Assembly (NCBI GenBank): GCA_034008185.1
Contig: CM067086.1
Span: 18,658,007 to 18,722,006, forward strand
Reading direction: 5' to 3'
Length of the DNA: 64,000 bases
Source of the DNA: Gorsachius magnificus
Lineage: Eukaryota; Chordata; Aves; Pelecaniformes; Ardeidae
A program made the position numbers and the translations under genes. The notes below the pieces were generated by a model. The model was not told the DNA's origin. It worked only from the letters and a program-made list of their open reading frames with translations, and ran no database searches. Positions 1 through 32,330 of the stretch are shown in pieces. How positions within the stretch are numbered: position 1 is the first letter of the stretch; every line of letters begins with the position of its first letter.

Positions 1-19890
<19,890 letters not shown>

Positions 19891-19906
19891 GTCCCCGCCG
19901 CCGCCC

Positions 19907-19912
19907 CACGTG
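19907..19912. promoter_or_regulatory. E-box CACGTG
   Basis: A canonical MYC/USF E-box 17 bp from the PRMT3 ATG. It probably lies in or beside the 5' UTR. Confidence 0.5.
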
Positions 19913-19918
19913 CAACCG

Positions 19919-19925
19919 CTTCCGG
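19919..19925 (-). promoter_or_regulatory. ETS/GABP site CCGGAAG
   Basis: CCGGAAG on the coding strand of PRMT3 is the core GABP/ELK motif common in CpG-island promoters. It lies about 30 bp upstream of the start codon. Confidence 0.55.
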
Positions 19926-19932
19926 GCGGCGG

Positions 19933-19945
19933 CCCCGCCCCGCCC
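19933..19945. promoter_or_regulatory. Sp1/KLF GC boxes
   Basis: CCCCGCCCCGCCC gives two overlapping GC boxes directly next to the CRE. Confidence 0.6.
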
Positions 19946-19946
19946 G

Positions 19947-19954
19947 TGACGTCA
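19947..19954. promoter_or_regulatory. CRE/ATF site TGACGTCA
   Basis: A perfect palindromic full CRE about 57 bp upstream of the PRMT3 ATG, a typical CREB/ATF binding site in CpG promoters. Occupancy is inferred. Confidence 0.65.
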
Positions 19955-20062
19955 GCCCCCTAGCGGGGCCCGCCGCTGCGGCGCGACCGTTATTTTTCAA
20001 ACGCCCGGGAGCGGCCGCGGCGCTACCGCCCGGCGCCGCAGTGAGGGGGGGCCGGGGGCGGC

Positions 20063-20070
20063 GCCATCTT
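20063..20070 (-). promoter_or_regulatory. YY1-like site (AAGATGGC)
   Basis: AAGATGGC on the minus strand matches the YY1 core, which often lies at or just downstream of transcription starts. If used here it would put a PRMT3 start near 20,070. Confidence 0.45.
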
Positions 20071-23000
20071 GTGGGGGCCGAGCCGTGGAGCAGGGCGAGG
20101 CTGCGGCTTCCCTGTCAGCCCTGCTGCCGCCGGCGCCGCCCTCACCGAGGCAGCCCTCGCTGTTAACGCCCGGTAGCCTCACAGGAGAGAAAACCAGGCA
20201 GATGGATAAAGGGTCACCGTCAGCCAGCCTAAAATATAAGGGGTTATTTCTGCTTGGAGGTGGAATCGTACTTGCACGCTTGACAGACGGCTGGCTGGCA
20301 GACGGGTTTCCATTTCTTACGACTAGCGTGGCTGCAGTGGGAGAGTTGAAGGAAAGAGCACATGCGTATCGGCTTTTAAAGTTTTAGCAACAGACTTTTA
20401 GAACTGAGGGCCTCATTCAAATACAGAAGTTAAAAGTGGCTTAAAAAAAGAGAAAACCGAAGCTTGAGGCTCATCATCTGAAGAAAATAGTATTTGACAT
20501 TCTGGGTAGATTACCGAATCTCCCTCATTTTCTCACATCATTTTGTGCCCAACAGAAACATACATCTCAGAACCAAACAGCGCCTTTCCACTAGTTCGCA
20601 CAGTGCTCCTAAGTAGCACACGGTGGAGAAAGTGTCAAAGCTAGAATTTTTCCAGTTTGTACCCTCAAAGCGTATAAACTCCCACTCTGCTACTGCAGAT
20701 ATTTCCAAAATTAATTTATGTTTCACTTTGAAGCTGTCTACCTTATACAACCAGTAATTGCAAGAACAGAGGTATGCTGGGCATCCCATTAGCACTGGTC
20801 TGAAGCAGATGGCTGAGTACAACATTTGTGCGGCATCTTACAACTGAACAAGGGTACAGTCTATTTCCTAATACGACATTCTTAAGAAATCTCCCATATC
20901 TCATCACTACTGTTAGACAACTGCACCAAATTAACAAAATAAACAATCCAGCCTTGCAAAGAGTTATAGTCATTTTTAAAGCAACATCTTGTACTTTTTG
21001 ATCAAATCAGATATCTGTGAGGAGGTTAAAAATGATGCTATTTTCTTCACCCATTCGGTTGGCAAAGTTAGGGTGCCTCTGCCTTGGCACTTCAGTTGAG
21101 GTGATCCAACGTGTCCTTTACAAGCTGATTTGCCCAACTCCTCCACTTCCCATGCTTTGGTCCACATCACAGCATGGTCTAACAACCTTTTTCAAGACAG
21201 ATTGATTTTTAAAACCCAAGATATATTCCTTTTTTCACATGACACTACCAGACTTCTCCAGGACTCCAGGTCACAGGACGAAACTACAGCTAAGCCCAAA
21301 TCTTAAAGCATCCAGGTACTGGGTGTCCAGCACCAACCGTTTTGCTACACTTGGCATACCACACTACTTGCCAGGGCAGACATGGCAATAGCCTCCTCCC
21401 TTTTCATCTCCAATCTTGTTTTTCGTACAAAGCTATTACACATTATATGTATTTGACAAAGGCTTAATCTGCAACAGCACTCAGTCTTGATATGCGGCAC
21501 TCAGCATAAGTGGAGGTACCAACTGTTAGTTAATTGTTGCTTGATAGAGCTCACACCAGCATTAATCATTATTGTTGCAGTTTTGGGTCATTTCTAGAGG
21601 GATGGAACCAAGGGTCAGATTCTAGTCTCATTCTTAGAGTGCAAATTCAATGGTCTTTGCTGAATATAAAAGTAACAGAGATTTGAATTGAAGAAAAAAA
21701 AAGGAGGGGGCAATGCAGAGTTCAAGAAGAAAACCTGAAAGCCTGCATTTACTTTGGATTACTATCTCTGCTTTCTAATCTATACTTGTAAACCTGTCCC
21801 ATGTAGCTTAATTTTCCCTTCCGCTTACCCTCTTATCTCTCAAAGCTAACAAAGGCGGCTTTTAAGTACGATACTAATTAAACAGATTAGGCTTGCCTAG
21901 TTATAGGCAAATCCAAAGGGACATGAAAGATCTTAATACGGGAACTGGTTTTAGAGAAGACCAGAATGACAAGTTTGAAAAAGGATCTAAGAGCTACTAA
22001 ATCAGACTCCTTTGCAAGTTCCGGTTTGTGTTTTATTTTTAAATTCCATATCCACTCAGAATTATGTCGATAGGTATGACAAGGTACAACACCGATCCTG
22101 CAAATGCTACTTAGTGGCATAAACCAACGCTTCTGATGCGTTTTTTTTTCCTTACATAGAGACTCACTACTCATTGAATCAGAATTAATGCAAAACGCTG
22201 GCAAAATACCACATGTACAAAAGAAATCTAGGCAAGTCAGATGCTTCTATCTTATTCTCCAAAAGCAGGGTCTGATCTAATGAAAGAAAGAGAAGCAACA
22301 AGGAATGATAAAACATGCTTTCCCTCTGCTCTTGCTCAAGCATCTAATGGCTGAAACAGATTTAACAGCCACTGCTCTGTAAGTATAGTGCCCAGGCTGA
22401 TAGCAGCAAAAGCAGAAACAGCAGTTGCTTTGTGTTTTACTGAAATTCTCCCCCACCAAAGGGGCAAGGGGTCACTGATTGCATAGTCTTTGCTCCATTG
22501 CACCCCCTCAGCTATTGTTGAGTCCACTTGGAGAGCAACAGACTCAATGCGCCACACAGCCTTGTAACCGAATCTTTTTTATTACTGCTTGAATTAAGAT
22601 TCTCAATAAATGTAAAGCACCTGTTCATTTGGGTCAGCATATATAACATGTTGGGTGAAGACTGTATGAAATCCCGCACCAGAAGCGTATAACTTACACC
22701 AGTACCTCTTGAAATATGATCATCTTTGTTACAATCTCCTAATCCTTGTAAAGGGATTTGCATGGTACAGGAAGATTTACAATGTAATGGATTACTATTT
22801 CATAATCCGGGCCAAGGGGAAGAAACTTCAAATATTTACAATTTTTTACTGCATTTTAAACTTTTTTCCAGATCTGGAAGCACCACACTGGGGAGGCTGT
22901 TAAAGAGTGTTCGCACAGAAATAGTCGCCATAACACTCGCGGGCTTCGTTTCATCTGGATTTCCAAACATCTGTAACTTTATTCTCTACCTGCATCACTC

Positions 23001-24162
23001 TTTCATGACCACAGTGCTTGCCATTATTGAAAAGCAAAGAAAGTGCATTAATAGAAATTGCATAGGGAACAAATGAAGCATTTTTTAGCAAATTATTATT
23101 AAATGGCTATGAATTTACCCGGTGTAAAATATATCAGAAAAAAAAGAGAAAGAAAATGTTTAAAAATTAATATTATGAAACCAAACTATTTCTTAGGCAG
23201 TCGTGTAGTCAGAGTTACATTTTTTCAATTTTAAGCACTCAAGATTTCCCACAGAACAGACGACTGCACAGACCATGAAACTCCAGACTGAGACAATTTC
23301 TCAAAAGAATTTTCTATCTAGAAAGTCCGAACCATCTGGAATTTTACTCCTTGGATACTAAAGCCAGCCTGCTACATGTCAGTGCCAAGAATTATGCTCC
23401 CAAAAGCACAGTATATGATTGCAAATACTCTGTGGTGCTGAGTTCTCCCATCCTAGTTTGTTGCATTTTTTTATTAAATTAATGATGCAAACTCTTTGTA
23501 GCAAACAATCTAAAAGCAGATAGTGGCTTTTTCATTACATCTTTAAGATGTGTAGCAATGAGGAGATTCTCAGAAAGCTGTCACTTCCCCACACCCCACA
23601 GCAATGAAAAGCGTAGCTGCAGTAGCGGTAGGTGCAAGAGACCTCACATTTTGCAGAGGGGCAAGTAAAACATCATTAATGCCAGTGACCTCCTTACACC
23701 TTTTATTACCCTCTCAGCTGAAAGGCGAATTTAGACTCCGTTAAAATAATTAAGAGCTTGGAAAGATTTAAATGAAACTTAAATCAGAAAATCCAAGTTC
23801 CAGTTAGTGTACAGAGGGAACAAGAGGTAGTTAAAAAATATTTTTTATTCCTATCGTCAGGAAAAGTAAGTGATATTAAAAGCAGAATTGCTGATCTGAA
23901 TTTCTGTGCTCCATCAGTTTAAAAGTTTCATAAAATTATGTCCATATTCCCCTTAATATAATTCAGAGCTAAGATAACTGAGATATTTTTCCTCTGAGCA
24001 AAGCCCAGGGGACCCTGTATAGGGCTCACCCTGAAGGCAGGGTTAGGTTTAAGCTTGAGAGAGAAAGCAAGCCTAGTTCTGCAGCTTAAGTGAGGCTGGA
24101 AGGGGCTGCCAGAGGAAAGTGTAGGCTGCAAAACAGAATTTTTTTCATCTGGGCAGGGGCAG

Positions 24163-24248
24163 ATTTTGGTTTGTTGGGATTTATTTTTTTTATTTTATTT
24201 GGGGGTTTTTGTTTGTTTTGGGGATTTGGGGTTTTGTTTTTAATAAAA
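24163..24248 (+). repeat. G/T-rich low-complexity tract
   Basis: T runs alternate with G runs: GGGGG at 24201-24205, GGGG at 24220-24223 and GGGG at 24228-24231, with GGG at 24175-24177. TTTTGGGGATTTGGGGTTTT resembles a quadruplex-forming sequence with T-rich loops. Origin unknown. Confidence 0.8.
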
Positions 24249-26879
24249 GCTCACCGTGGAACTAGGGGTAGGGTTACAGTACAAAGTAGGGGACTCAGTA
24301 TGTTACACAGATCTTTTTCAGTCCCCTCCATTCTATCTTGTTTTCTTTGCTTTAACATTAAAGCAGCATTTCTCAACCTGTCAGAAAGGCAAAGGAAATA
24401 CACATCACATTCTCCCCTGCTTTCTTGCATCGGGTCAGCAAACTGATTAGTTGGACTGTTTTCTTTCCTCTGATGTTTAGCCCCTATCAGCTGGGCTGGT
24501 TAACCCAGTGCACCTCAGTGCTACTTGGTCAGCATCTTTGAGGAACGCAAGTAGCAGGAATGTACAGCCAGAAATGTAGCGCTGTCGGTATAAAACACTG
24601 CAAGTGACCATTTTCCACGAAGGATTGAGCAGAACTCTGCAATTAGGGCAAAGCTACAGCACAGAAAAAGGAGTGACACTACCTTGAGAGAAAATATATT
24701 TATGCACCTACAGAAATGCCTCCATAAAATGCACATTGTGCAGGAGCTTGAGGAACATGGAACAACTTCAGGTGCTACAGCCCACTCGGATCCAACTGAA
24801 ATAACTCCGATCAGATAACGTTAAAAAAAATAATAAACCACTTAGAGGCTTAGAAAATCACTGATCTTCAGAGTTACTTCCACAGCTGATGTTCAAAAGG
24901 TAAAAGCAGATAAAAGTACTCATAAGCATCTCAAGGGTAAACCAGTGTTCACAGAGAAAGCATCTGTAAGTACTTCAGACTTTTCTATCTCTTAATATCT
25001 GTGTTTCTACAGGGAAAAAATACCTGGACTTAGAGTAAATGATTGTAAAGATAAACTACAAAAGAAATCCTCTCCCCATTTGAAGTAAAATGAAGTGTTT
25101 ACCTTAGACCATGTCGTTATCATGAAAATATATGATCTCGCTTCATTCACAGTAAGAAAACAAGTGAGGACAGACATTCGGTGGCATCCAGACCAGCTAA
25201 CAGGTCAAACCAGTGGAACTAGGATGGCTGTGCATTCAAACCAAACCCTCAAAAGCAACTGTTTGAGGCATAATGCTTTTTGAATATCTACAGGATATTT
25301 AGTGCCACAGCAGCGGATGTAAAGCATTTAGCAAACTGGATGTAAGTACCTAGATGAGTTACTTTGAAACTAAAGCCCTTCTTGTGAGGGGCTGAGCACC
25401 TGAGAATGTCAGGTCCACCAGAACCAGCTCTGGTTTGTGTTCATGAGTAGCAGCGAACCGGCGACAGTGGAAACTCCAAGTGTGCCAGAATAAAAAGGAT
25501 CAAATTGTTTGAGCCCGAAACAGCAATATGATAGCTGAAGAAAAATTTAGAAATCATAAATGAAAAGACCATTAGTGCGTGTTTTCATAGCTATTTAAGG
25601 AATCTAGTGCTTAGTGCTGAGATTTTCAAGGCCTTGATCAGAATGCCTTTAAGAGCAGAACTGAAATGCAAGAAGAGGAAGAGTGGAATTTGGTAGATTC
25701 CAGGATAATAGGGACCAACAGAAGACAGTTATACTTCTCATGTGTATTACGTATGCAGTGTAAATGGTTTACCTTGGTGTGCATTAGATCGCAGCCCAGA
25801 CCCATCTCTCCATTTTGACAGATGTAACAAAAATACAAGTATTTCTTTGTCCAGCTCCACTTCCTCCAAGTTGTGACTGCCCCCATAGAATGAGGAACAG
25901 TGTTGATCGTGAGCAGACAAAAGCAACTTAGGGGAGAAGTCAGAGAAAGAGATAAAAATCAAAAAGTAGAATCATGCATAAGATCACATCCTTTGACACC
26001 TCTGTTCTTGCAAAATAATTTTTACTTGTCCAACAAATATGGAAGGGAGTATCCATCACATAGCATTTTTCACAAATAAATTTTGTAGCTAACCGGGATG
26101 AATTCAGTCAGTTGCTTGCGGCAAAGGATGTACTATTTTACTTTCTATATCTAGAAAACTGGAGAGACTTATACAATGATTTTGACAACACAGAGATTGG
26201 GACTATTTCAGGAGTTCGAGGTTTCAAAAGACTTATTGCAACAGTTCAGTTAAATCTTTGTAGAGGATCGATAAACACAGGATTTCTTCCTGTTAACAGT
26301 ATTGAAAAGATAGTTACTATCTTACTGTAAACTTCTAACAAAAACACTTTGCAGGAGAAGGTACGAGACAGCTTGGGAAAATTATTTTCTCAGACACAAT
26401 CTTGCTACCCCAAAGGCTTCTCCCAGAGGTGTAAAGAATGTAAGAAGGAGGAAAAAGTATGACTTACCCTGCACAAAAAAATATAAGTGAACAATAGCAA
26501 AATGTAAATGTGCAATCAAGTGATTTTTAAAGCAGGTAAACTAAACTATCTATTGTGAATCAAACAAGAAGTCATTAAGTAGCATTAGACTAGTGTTTTG
26601 ATTTTTATGCCAGCTTATTACAAGTTCTCTTGTTTTAGCTTTTCTGCTGACAGATTTTTGCCTCGTTTTCAGTTCATTTCACTGAAAAAAACTAACGTAA
26701 AAATGGAAATATCCTTCAGTAAAACTGCAAATCCTCCTGATAAATATTAATTCCCACTTCTTTAAAAGGTGCTTGTTTGAGGTATTATGAGTAGTAGCTA
26801 TGTGTGTTAAATCTCTCATTCTTTAAAAAGCTTCTTTAAAAAAAAATAAATAAATCAGCCAATGAAAAATGCCTAGACC

Positions 26880-27130
26880 GACGCTGTCTCCCCCGGTTAA
26901 TCCAAGGCCAGTAGAGGGATAATTTGATTAAACTGAGACCCTAATTTATTTAGCTTTAGTTCTGGATCAACCTCTTCTTAATAGAGTGCTGTCGTCTCCA
27001 ATTGTTTGATGAAAATTAAAGTGACATAAATACCATGGGACTTTTTCAATCTGATTAGTCAGCTAACTTGCATCAATACTACCCCAGCCATCAGGCGCTG
27101 GCGTCCTTCCTTTCACCAGCCTTACTAACA
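26880..27130. promoter_or_regulatory. Candidate conserved non-coding element (homeodomain-motif rich)
   Basis: Contains GGTTAATCC (OTX/bicoid type), GATAATTTGATTAAAC, CCTAATTTATTT, CTTAATAGAG and AAAATTAAAG within about 130 bp, with little simple repeat. No open frame. This looks like vertebrate developmental enhancers by composition only; conservation was not tested. Confidence 0.3.
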
Positions 27131-28013
27131 ACTGACAAGTTCTCCTTGAAGACCGGGCACCCACGCTGCCACTCAGACCCCCACACTTAACCCATCATCC
27201 ATCCTCAATGGGTCTTGTTTGACAAGGTGCCCACACCTTTTTCCATTGCTGTTCATCAGACAAAGCTAAATATTGTTTTATTAGCAATCAATAGCCTGTT
27301 AATCCCAAACGATTTCACAAATACACTGAGCTCTCAAGCTGATTATAAACATTTGGGTTTTTTTTTTTTTTTTTAAGCTGCTAAATTTCAGATGGATTTT
27401 CTTCTCTCCTCCCAACCCTCCCACTCTGATATGGGACATTGTAGCTGGTAAGCAAAGCCACAAAAGCAAAAGAGCTCTGTTGTCTTTAATGTTGCCTTTA
27501 ACTGGACATTTGCAAATGTCAAAGTTTTGCAGTTTAAACATGATCAAACCTATGCCACCAAACTCTCAGCAGATTTCCTAGCTCCTCCATTTTCTATCCA
27601 TCAGTTTGAAACTTAAGAACCTAAGAGCTTGAGCCTTCCCTTTTCTTTTACAGCAATATGGTAAAATCTTGCTTAGTCTGTGGGCTGGGGGACTAAAGAG
27701 CAAGAGAAAGAGAGAAGTAAGCTTCTTTGATTTACAATATATAAAATGCTAACAAAGCTAGCCGTTACACTATTGAACGTTGCACCATTCATGTCTGAGT
27801 CACAGACAAAACACTTGGGCACGCCTGGTACACTCTGATGATCCCTTTGTTTGCACGTTGGGTCACGGATATATCTTTGTGAGGCACAAGGGGAATGGCA
27901 TTACAAACACACTTCGTCTTGGTTTTATCCATCCTCACTTATGCCTACTGTCTGCCTGCCTTTGCCCTGGAGGTGTTGATCACGATAGCTGATAATATAA
28001 CGACATTACTTAC

Positions 28014-28248
28014 GTGACGTACTATAAATCACCAGGTGAAGGTAGACAGGCAGTGTTGGTAGGCAGGCGTACGAAGCTCCCAGAAACAAGACGCTGACTT
28101 TCAAGGCCTGGTGCGATGGCTTTGCAAATCTGGGTTATTCTCTGCATGTCCCTGCTGAATGGTTGTTCATGTAGAACATCCTCCCTCGTCAATGTTTGCA
28201 CATACTCCTCCTGAAACAAATCCTGGAACAGGTGGTCTTTGCTCTTCA
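28014..28248 (-). other. Exon-like segment of unknown gene or lncRNA
   Basis: On the minus strand an acceptor-like TTTCTTGTAG (28249-28258) is followed by 235 bp and then a perfect GTAAGT donor (28008-28013). An open frame of about 75 codons runs through it (HLFQDLFQEEYVQTLTRED ... MQRITQICKAIAPGLE) to a TAG at 28022-28024, just before the donor. The residue mix looks protein-like, but I recognise no family. It could be a terminal coding exon, an exon of a non-coding RNA, or chance. A frame of this length is common by chance. Confidence 0.25.
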
Positions 28249-30052
28249 CTACAAGAAAGTGAACTCCAATAGAAGTTCTTGTTGAACAAAGTTAACTAAA
28301 AACCAAAATGGACTGAACACACATTTTATGCTTTCTGTGCGGGGACTTAACATACCCAAATTGTGTGTTAAGTAGAAGTGGAAAAGTTATTCCAGCTGAT
28401 ACAATCCTCTGGGATGTCTGCTGAAACAAAACATGGATTTCCTAAGTCGCTAGCATTGAGTACCAGTTCTGAAACAGGCTGTAAACATAAACTTTCAGAG
28501 ACAACATTTCAAATCAGTTAACTTCCAAAAGTCAGCACAATCTTGGCACAATTAATGTGAATGTATCTGCTTGGAGCATAATGTTAAAATAGCTCCAAAT
28601 TTGACTGCTCAGTATCTTTTAAATGGCTTATCTCAAACACTTCTTTCAACAAATTTTTCTGTTAAGAGAAATATCTATCCTATCAAAAATATTCACCAAA
28701 ACACTGGAGCATACTGACAAGAAATATACTTACTTATAATTTTCCAAAGAGGCTGACATTTTAAATCTCAGACATTTTAAGCAGAACATGCAAGTTTCTG
28801 CCGAGCCAAATAAAGCAGCACCTTTTTGTTACTCTTTCTTTGGCTACTGTCCATGACCCTGTTGCATTTGCCAGTGGTAGAAATGGGCCTAAAACATTGA
28901 TGAATTTTTTAGGTTTTGTATTCTTACCAATAAGCATTAACAAGAAACAATATTAAAACTAATACTCACTCACTATAGTAAATACTTACTGTAGCTTACA
29001 ATTCCTCTCCAAAACTTCTAAGGCCAGTGACAGTAACTTCAGAAAACGATTGCTGATTCAAGATTTGAACAACTCTCTACCGCTCTTGAATTCTAGAAAT
29101 AAAGCAACACGTGTTTTGTGTCAAATGTTTGACAAGGTTTTGGTGTATTCTTAATCTGGCTATTCTGCACAGCAACAGTTGTGTAGTTCTTTAAAAAAAA
29201 AAATCATCATTAAATCTGCATATGCATTGTGCAATAGCATGCACTGTTTGAAGAGGAGTTTACTGTTTTTTCATAAAATAATTTTTATGTACTAATGAGG
29301 AAAAAATGCCATTGATATCATAACCTTTTATTTAGTCATTCTGTAAGGAGTATTTGAACGTCTGAAAACACACAGGGAATGAAACCTGAAAGAAACACAG
29401 TAAGAAACCTGGTATCTTATAAAGAGGTGCTAGAGACTGAAAATTGAGAAGAGCTCTTGCTGCACTGTGAGGTCTGGCTGTCCCCCCCACACCAGACTGC
29501 AGCAGTGTATAAACCAGCTCAGCCTATCCAGAGTCTATCCAGAGCAGCACAAAACTCTACAATCTTTAATTTATACCATGGACAGACAGCTTTTCAGTTC
29601 TTGCTCTTGCCTTCAAAGTTCTGTAGTGTTTTGCTTTTAATGCAATGTTTTCTACAGGAAAAAAAAAAAATCCTGAATTTATTCAGGAAAGCAGAAGACA
29701 CAAATTTGCAAGTACTGCTTTTGTCTAGCTGGGTGACAGCCTCGACTGTATGTCAAGACTGCAGTGGCTGCATCTGCTAAAGCATTTTGGTTTGGTTTGG
29801 AGCAGTGTTATGCTATTGAAGTGATTTGTCACTGAGATCTGCAGACCACTTTTGATGGACACACTAGATTCTTTTAAAAAGACTCTAAACCAGAGTCTCC
29901 ACTCCAGGTGCACACCAAATATGCCCTAAGAGCAGAACTGAGGGTCTGAACCAATGACTGCTTGCTCAGACAGCTCCAAACCACAAGTGTGGTGCAGGTA
30001 GTGAATCCAGGAGACCAGACTAAATCTGACCTGGCGGATAAACCTCTTGAAC

Positions 30053-30366
30053 TTAGAATCATGGAATCAGAGAATGGCTTGGGTTGGAAGGGACCTTTAG
30101 AGGCCATCCAGTCCAACCCCCCTGCAAGGAGCAGGGACATACTCAACTCAGAGCCCTGTCCAACCTGACCTTGAATGTTCCCAGGGATGGGGCATCTCCC
30201 ACCTCTCTGGGCAACTTCTTCCAGTGTTTCACCACCCTCACTGTAAAAAATGTCTTCCTTATATCTAGTCTGAATCTACCCTCACCCCTTGTCCTATCGC
30301 TACAGGCCCGATTAAAATGTCTGTCCCCATCTGTCTTATAAGCCCCTTTTAAGTATTGAAAGGCCA
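30053..30366 (-). mobile_element. CR1 LINE 3' fragment, reverse
   Basis: Starts with the reversed CR1 3' end (TTAGAATCATGGAATCAGAG, GGTTGGAAGGGACC) and continues through CCAGTCCAACCCCCCTGC, GTTTCACCACCCTCACTG and CTTGTCCTATCGCTACAGG. About 314 bp, 5'-truncated, with a short open frame from the old ORF2 end. Confidence 0.93.
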
Positions 30367-31586
30367 AACTTAACGTGGTGTAGATGTAAGAGCTTCTGCA
30401 TCTTGCTTCTGACCTGCTCCTAAGAAATCACTGACTAATGCAAGCATAACATTTTTTGCTGTCAGGCTGAGCGTGCTATTATTCCCATGTTCTTCCCCAG
30501 AGGAATAATCCCTGTGAATCATTACAAATTGTCACAATTTAGAGTAATTCCTCTAATGTTTCGCTTGGTGCTAGGGGTCACCTGCATCTGCAAACCAAGC
30601 GGTAGTGTTTACTGATGCTCACGCACTGGTACAAAATTTAGGTCACCCAGCTTGTTTACTGGAACTCTTTGACTGGTAGCCAAGTCGTACAGCTGGAAGC
30701 TGAGGCAGATGCTCAGCAGCTGCTCTCCAAGTTACATGAGCAGGAAGGAGATTTACTGCTTTGCTCAAGTTCTCCAAACCACCGGTTCATTTCTTTGGCA
30801 ACATTCAGAGCACGCTGGAAACAACAATTATACAGCTTTGCTATTAATTGATCAGGCATTTTTGTTTCTTAACCATGGGTTTGGGTAGATAGGACTCAGT
30901 TTCTTTAACAGCCATGTCGTTTGTATCCTGAAGTTTCGTCTTCTGAACTTTAAAACCCCAGAACTGAATAACCTGACACTCAGAGAAGCTCGAGACCGAA
31001 TACCAGACCCAGATTCTGGGTAGAACGTGAGCCAACAGGGAATGTTGTTCTCAAGCAGATTCATCTGGGTATACAGTAATTCAATAAAATTAAAATTCTC
31101 AGTGGCTTTAAATACAGTGGCTTATTTTAACTTTCAGCTTCCATGCTTAGAAATGCGTGACAATAAATAATTCTTCTATTAATATTATTTTCACTTTTGT
31201 CCCCTAGAAGAAATCTGTGATTGCAAAACCATGAAAGATTGAGCCTTCAAAAAAAATCAGAATTCCTGCTTTTTTGTTACCGTTACAGTAAACCTGGTAC
31301 ACGTCTATTGAACTAATACTTTGCTATTTTATCCTAAGTCTGCCTTCCCCAGCAGCGGTCCTGTTTATCCCTTATCAGCACCACTGGAGAAGGTTCTGTG
31401 TTCACTCTCCTGTTTCCCGCTTTCATTGCCTGCACGCTTCATTTCTGTTCCGTTAGGTACAGGTCACTGTACTTGCCTTCTAGGAACCAACTAATTTTGA
31501 GGAAACGTTACCAAAATATACATGCATAGTAGGGGGAGGAGAACCCTACTCAATATGTGGCTTCAGCTACTCAACTGAGAAAGTGC

Positions 31587-31633
31587 GTGACCCTCTGGTG
31601 AACCCCTGATTCATACACAGCACCAGAGGGCAC
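31587..31633. promoter_or_regulatory. CTCF-like dyad (10-bp inverted repeat)
   Basis: CCCTCTGGTG (31591-31600) and CACCAGAGGG (31621-31630) are exact reverse complements 20 bp apart. The right arm with its flanks, GCACCAGAGGGCAC (31620-31633), matches the CTCF core CCASYAGRKGGCRS at 13 of 14 positions on the plus strand. The left arm matches the core less well on the minus strand. The two would be divergently oriented. Confidence 0.5.
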
Positions 31634-31799
31634 TCCATAACCAGCAACAACTTTCTACATCTTCACGCAGATTTTCCCATAGTATGTATTTCTCCTTGCA
31701 GGCCACTGTTTCTTTTTAAGTTTTTTTTAAAATGAGTTGCTTTTCTTATTCCTATCCTTTCCTGAAAGGATTGTTCTAGACCTCTTTTTTTCTCATGCT

Positions 31800-32330
31800 C
31801 AGGAATCATCCTATTTCTGAGCTAGCAGGTGGATGGAGCTGCTGTGCAGGTACAGAGGCAGGGGAGCAGGACAGTTCACTGCCACTATTGCTGCTCCAGG
31901 AGCCTGTGAGCCTGCTCTGCTGCAAGCAGGACTAGGGGAAGGGGCTGCCGGCACACCCACCGGCAGGCCAGCCCACCCAGCTGTGACCCGGGGACACACT
32001 CTGCTACCCAGCATTTCATGTCCCCAGCCAGCTCTGCCGAGCCCTTGGAATTAGCCTCCGGGCTGCTTAGTGTAGCTGTACCCAACACAGCCAACGCCAC
32101 TGGAGTGCATTGGCCAAACCCTGCGGGCCAGCCTTGCCCACTCCAGCAGTGGTTATATGAAGGCTGCACGGCCATCTCTGTGTTGTACATCCTGGTTTTC
32201 AGAGGTTTCAGCCTGAGCCTTTCTGCTTTCCAAAAATTTCTGAATTTGCTGAACCCAGCATTTCAGGCGGTGAGAAGAAATAACTGGGCAACCTCACATC
32301 TGCGCTAGGAGCTTTCTGCCACTGGATGTA
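31800..32330. other. GC-rich patch in AT-rich desert
   Basis: A 0.5-kb stretch clearly richer in G+C than its surroundings but poor in CpG. Open frames of 70-100 codons overlap on both strands (31833-32054 plus, 31885-32190 minus, 32018-32308 plus), as expected from high GC. I recognise no protein or repeat family; it could be a decayed LTR or an exon of an unknown transcript. Confidence 0.3.

Larger units (their letters stand above)
20181..30052. other. Intergenic region upstream of PRMT3, no recognised gene
   Basis: AT-rich sequence with only short open frames. It includes a G/T-rich patch (24163-24248), a homeodomain-motif-rich candidate element (26880-27130), a T run at 27358-27374 and an exon-like segment (28014-28248). 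HTATIP2, the mammalian neighbour in this position, was looked for and not seen. Confidence 0.7.

Noticed and set aside
20976..21185. Minus-strand frame ending TEWVKKIASFLTSSQISD..., 1.1 kb upstream of PRMT3
   Set aside because: It sits where HTATIP2 ends in mammals and looks protein-like, but it does not match the HTATIP2 C-terminus and no companion exon was seen.
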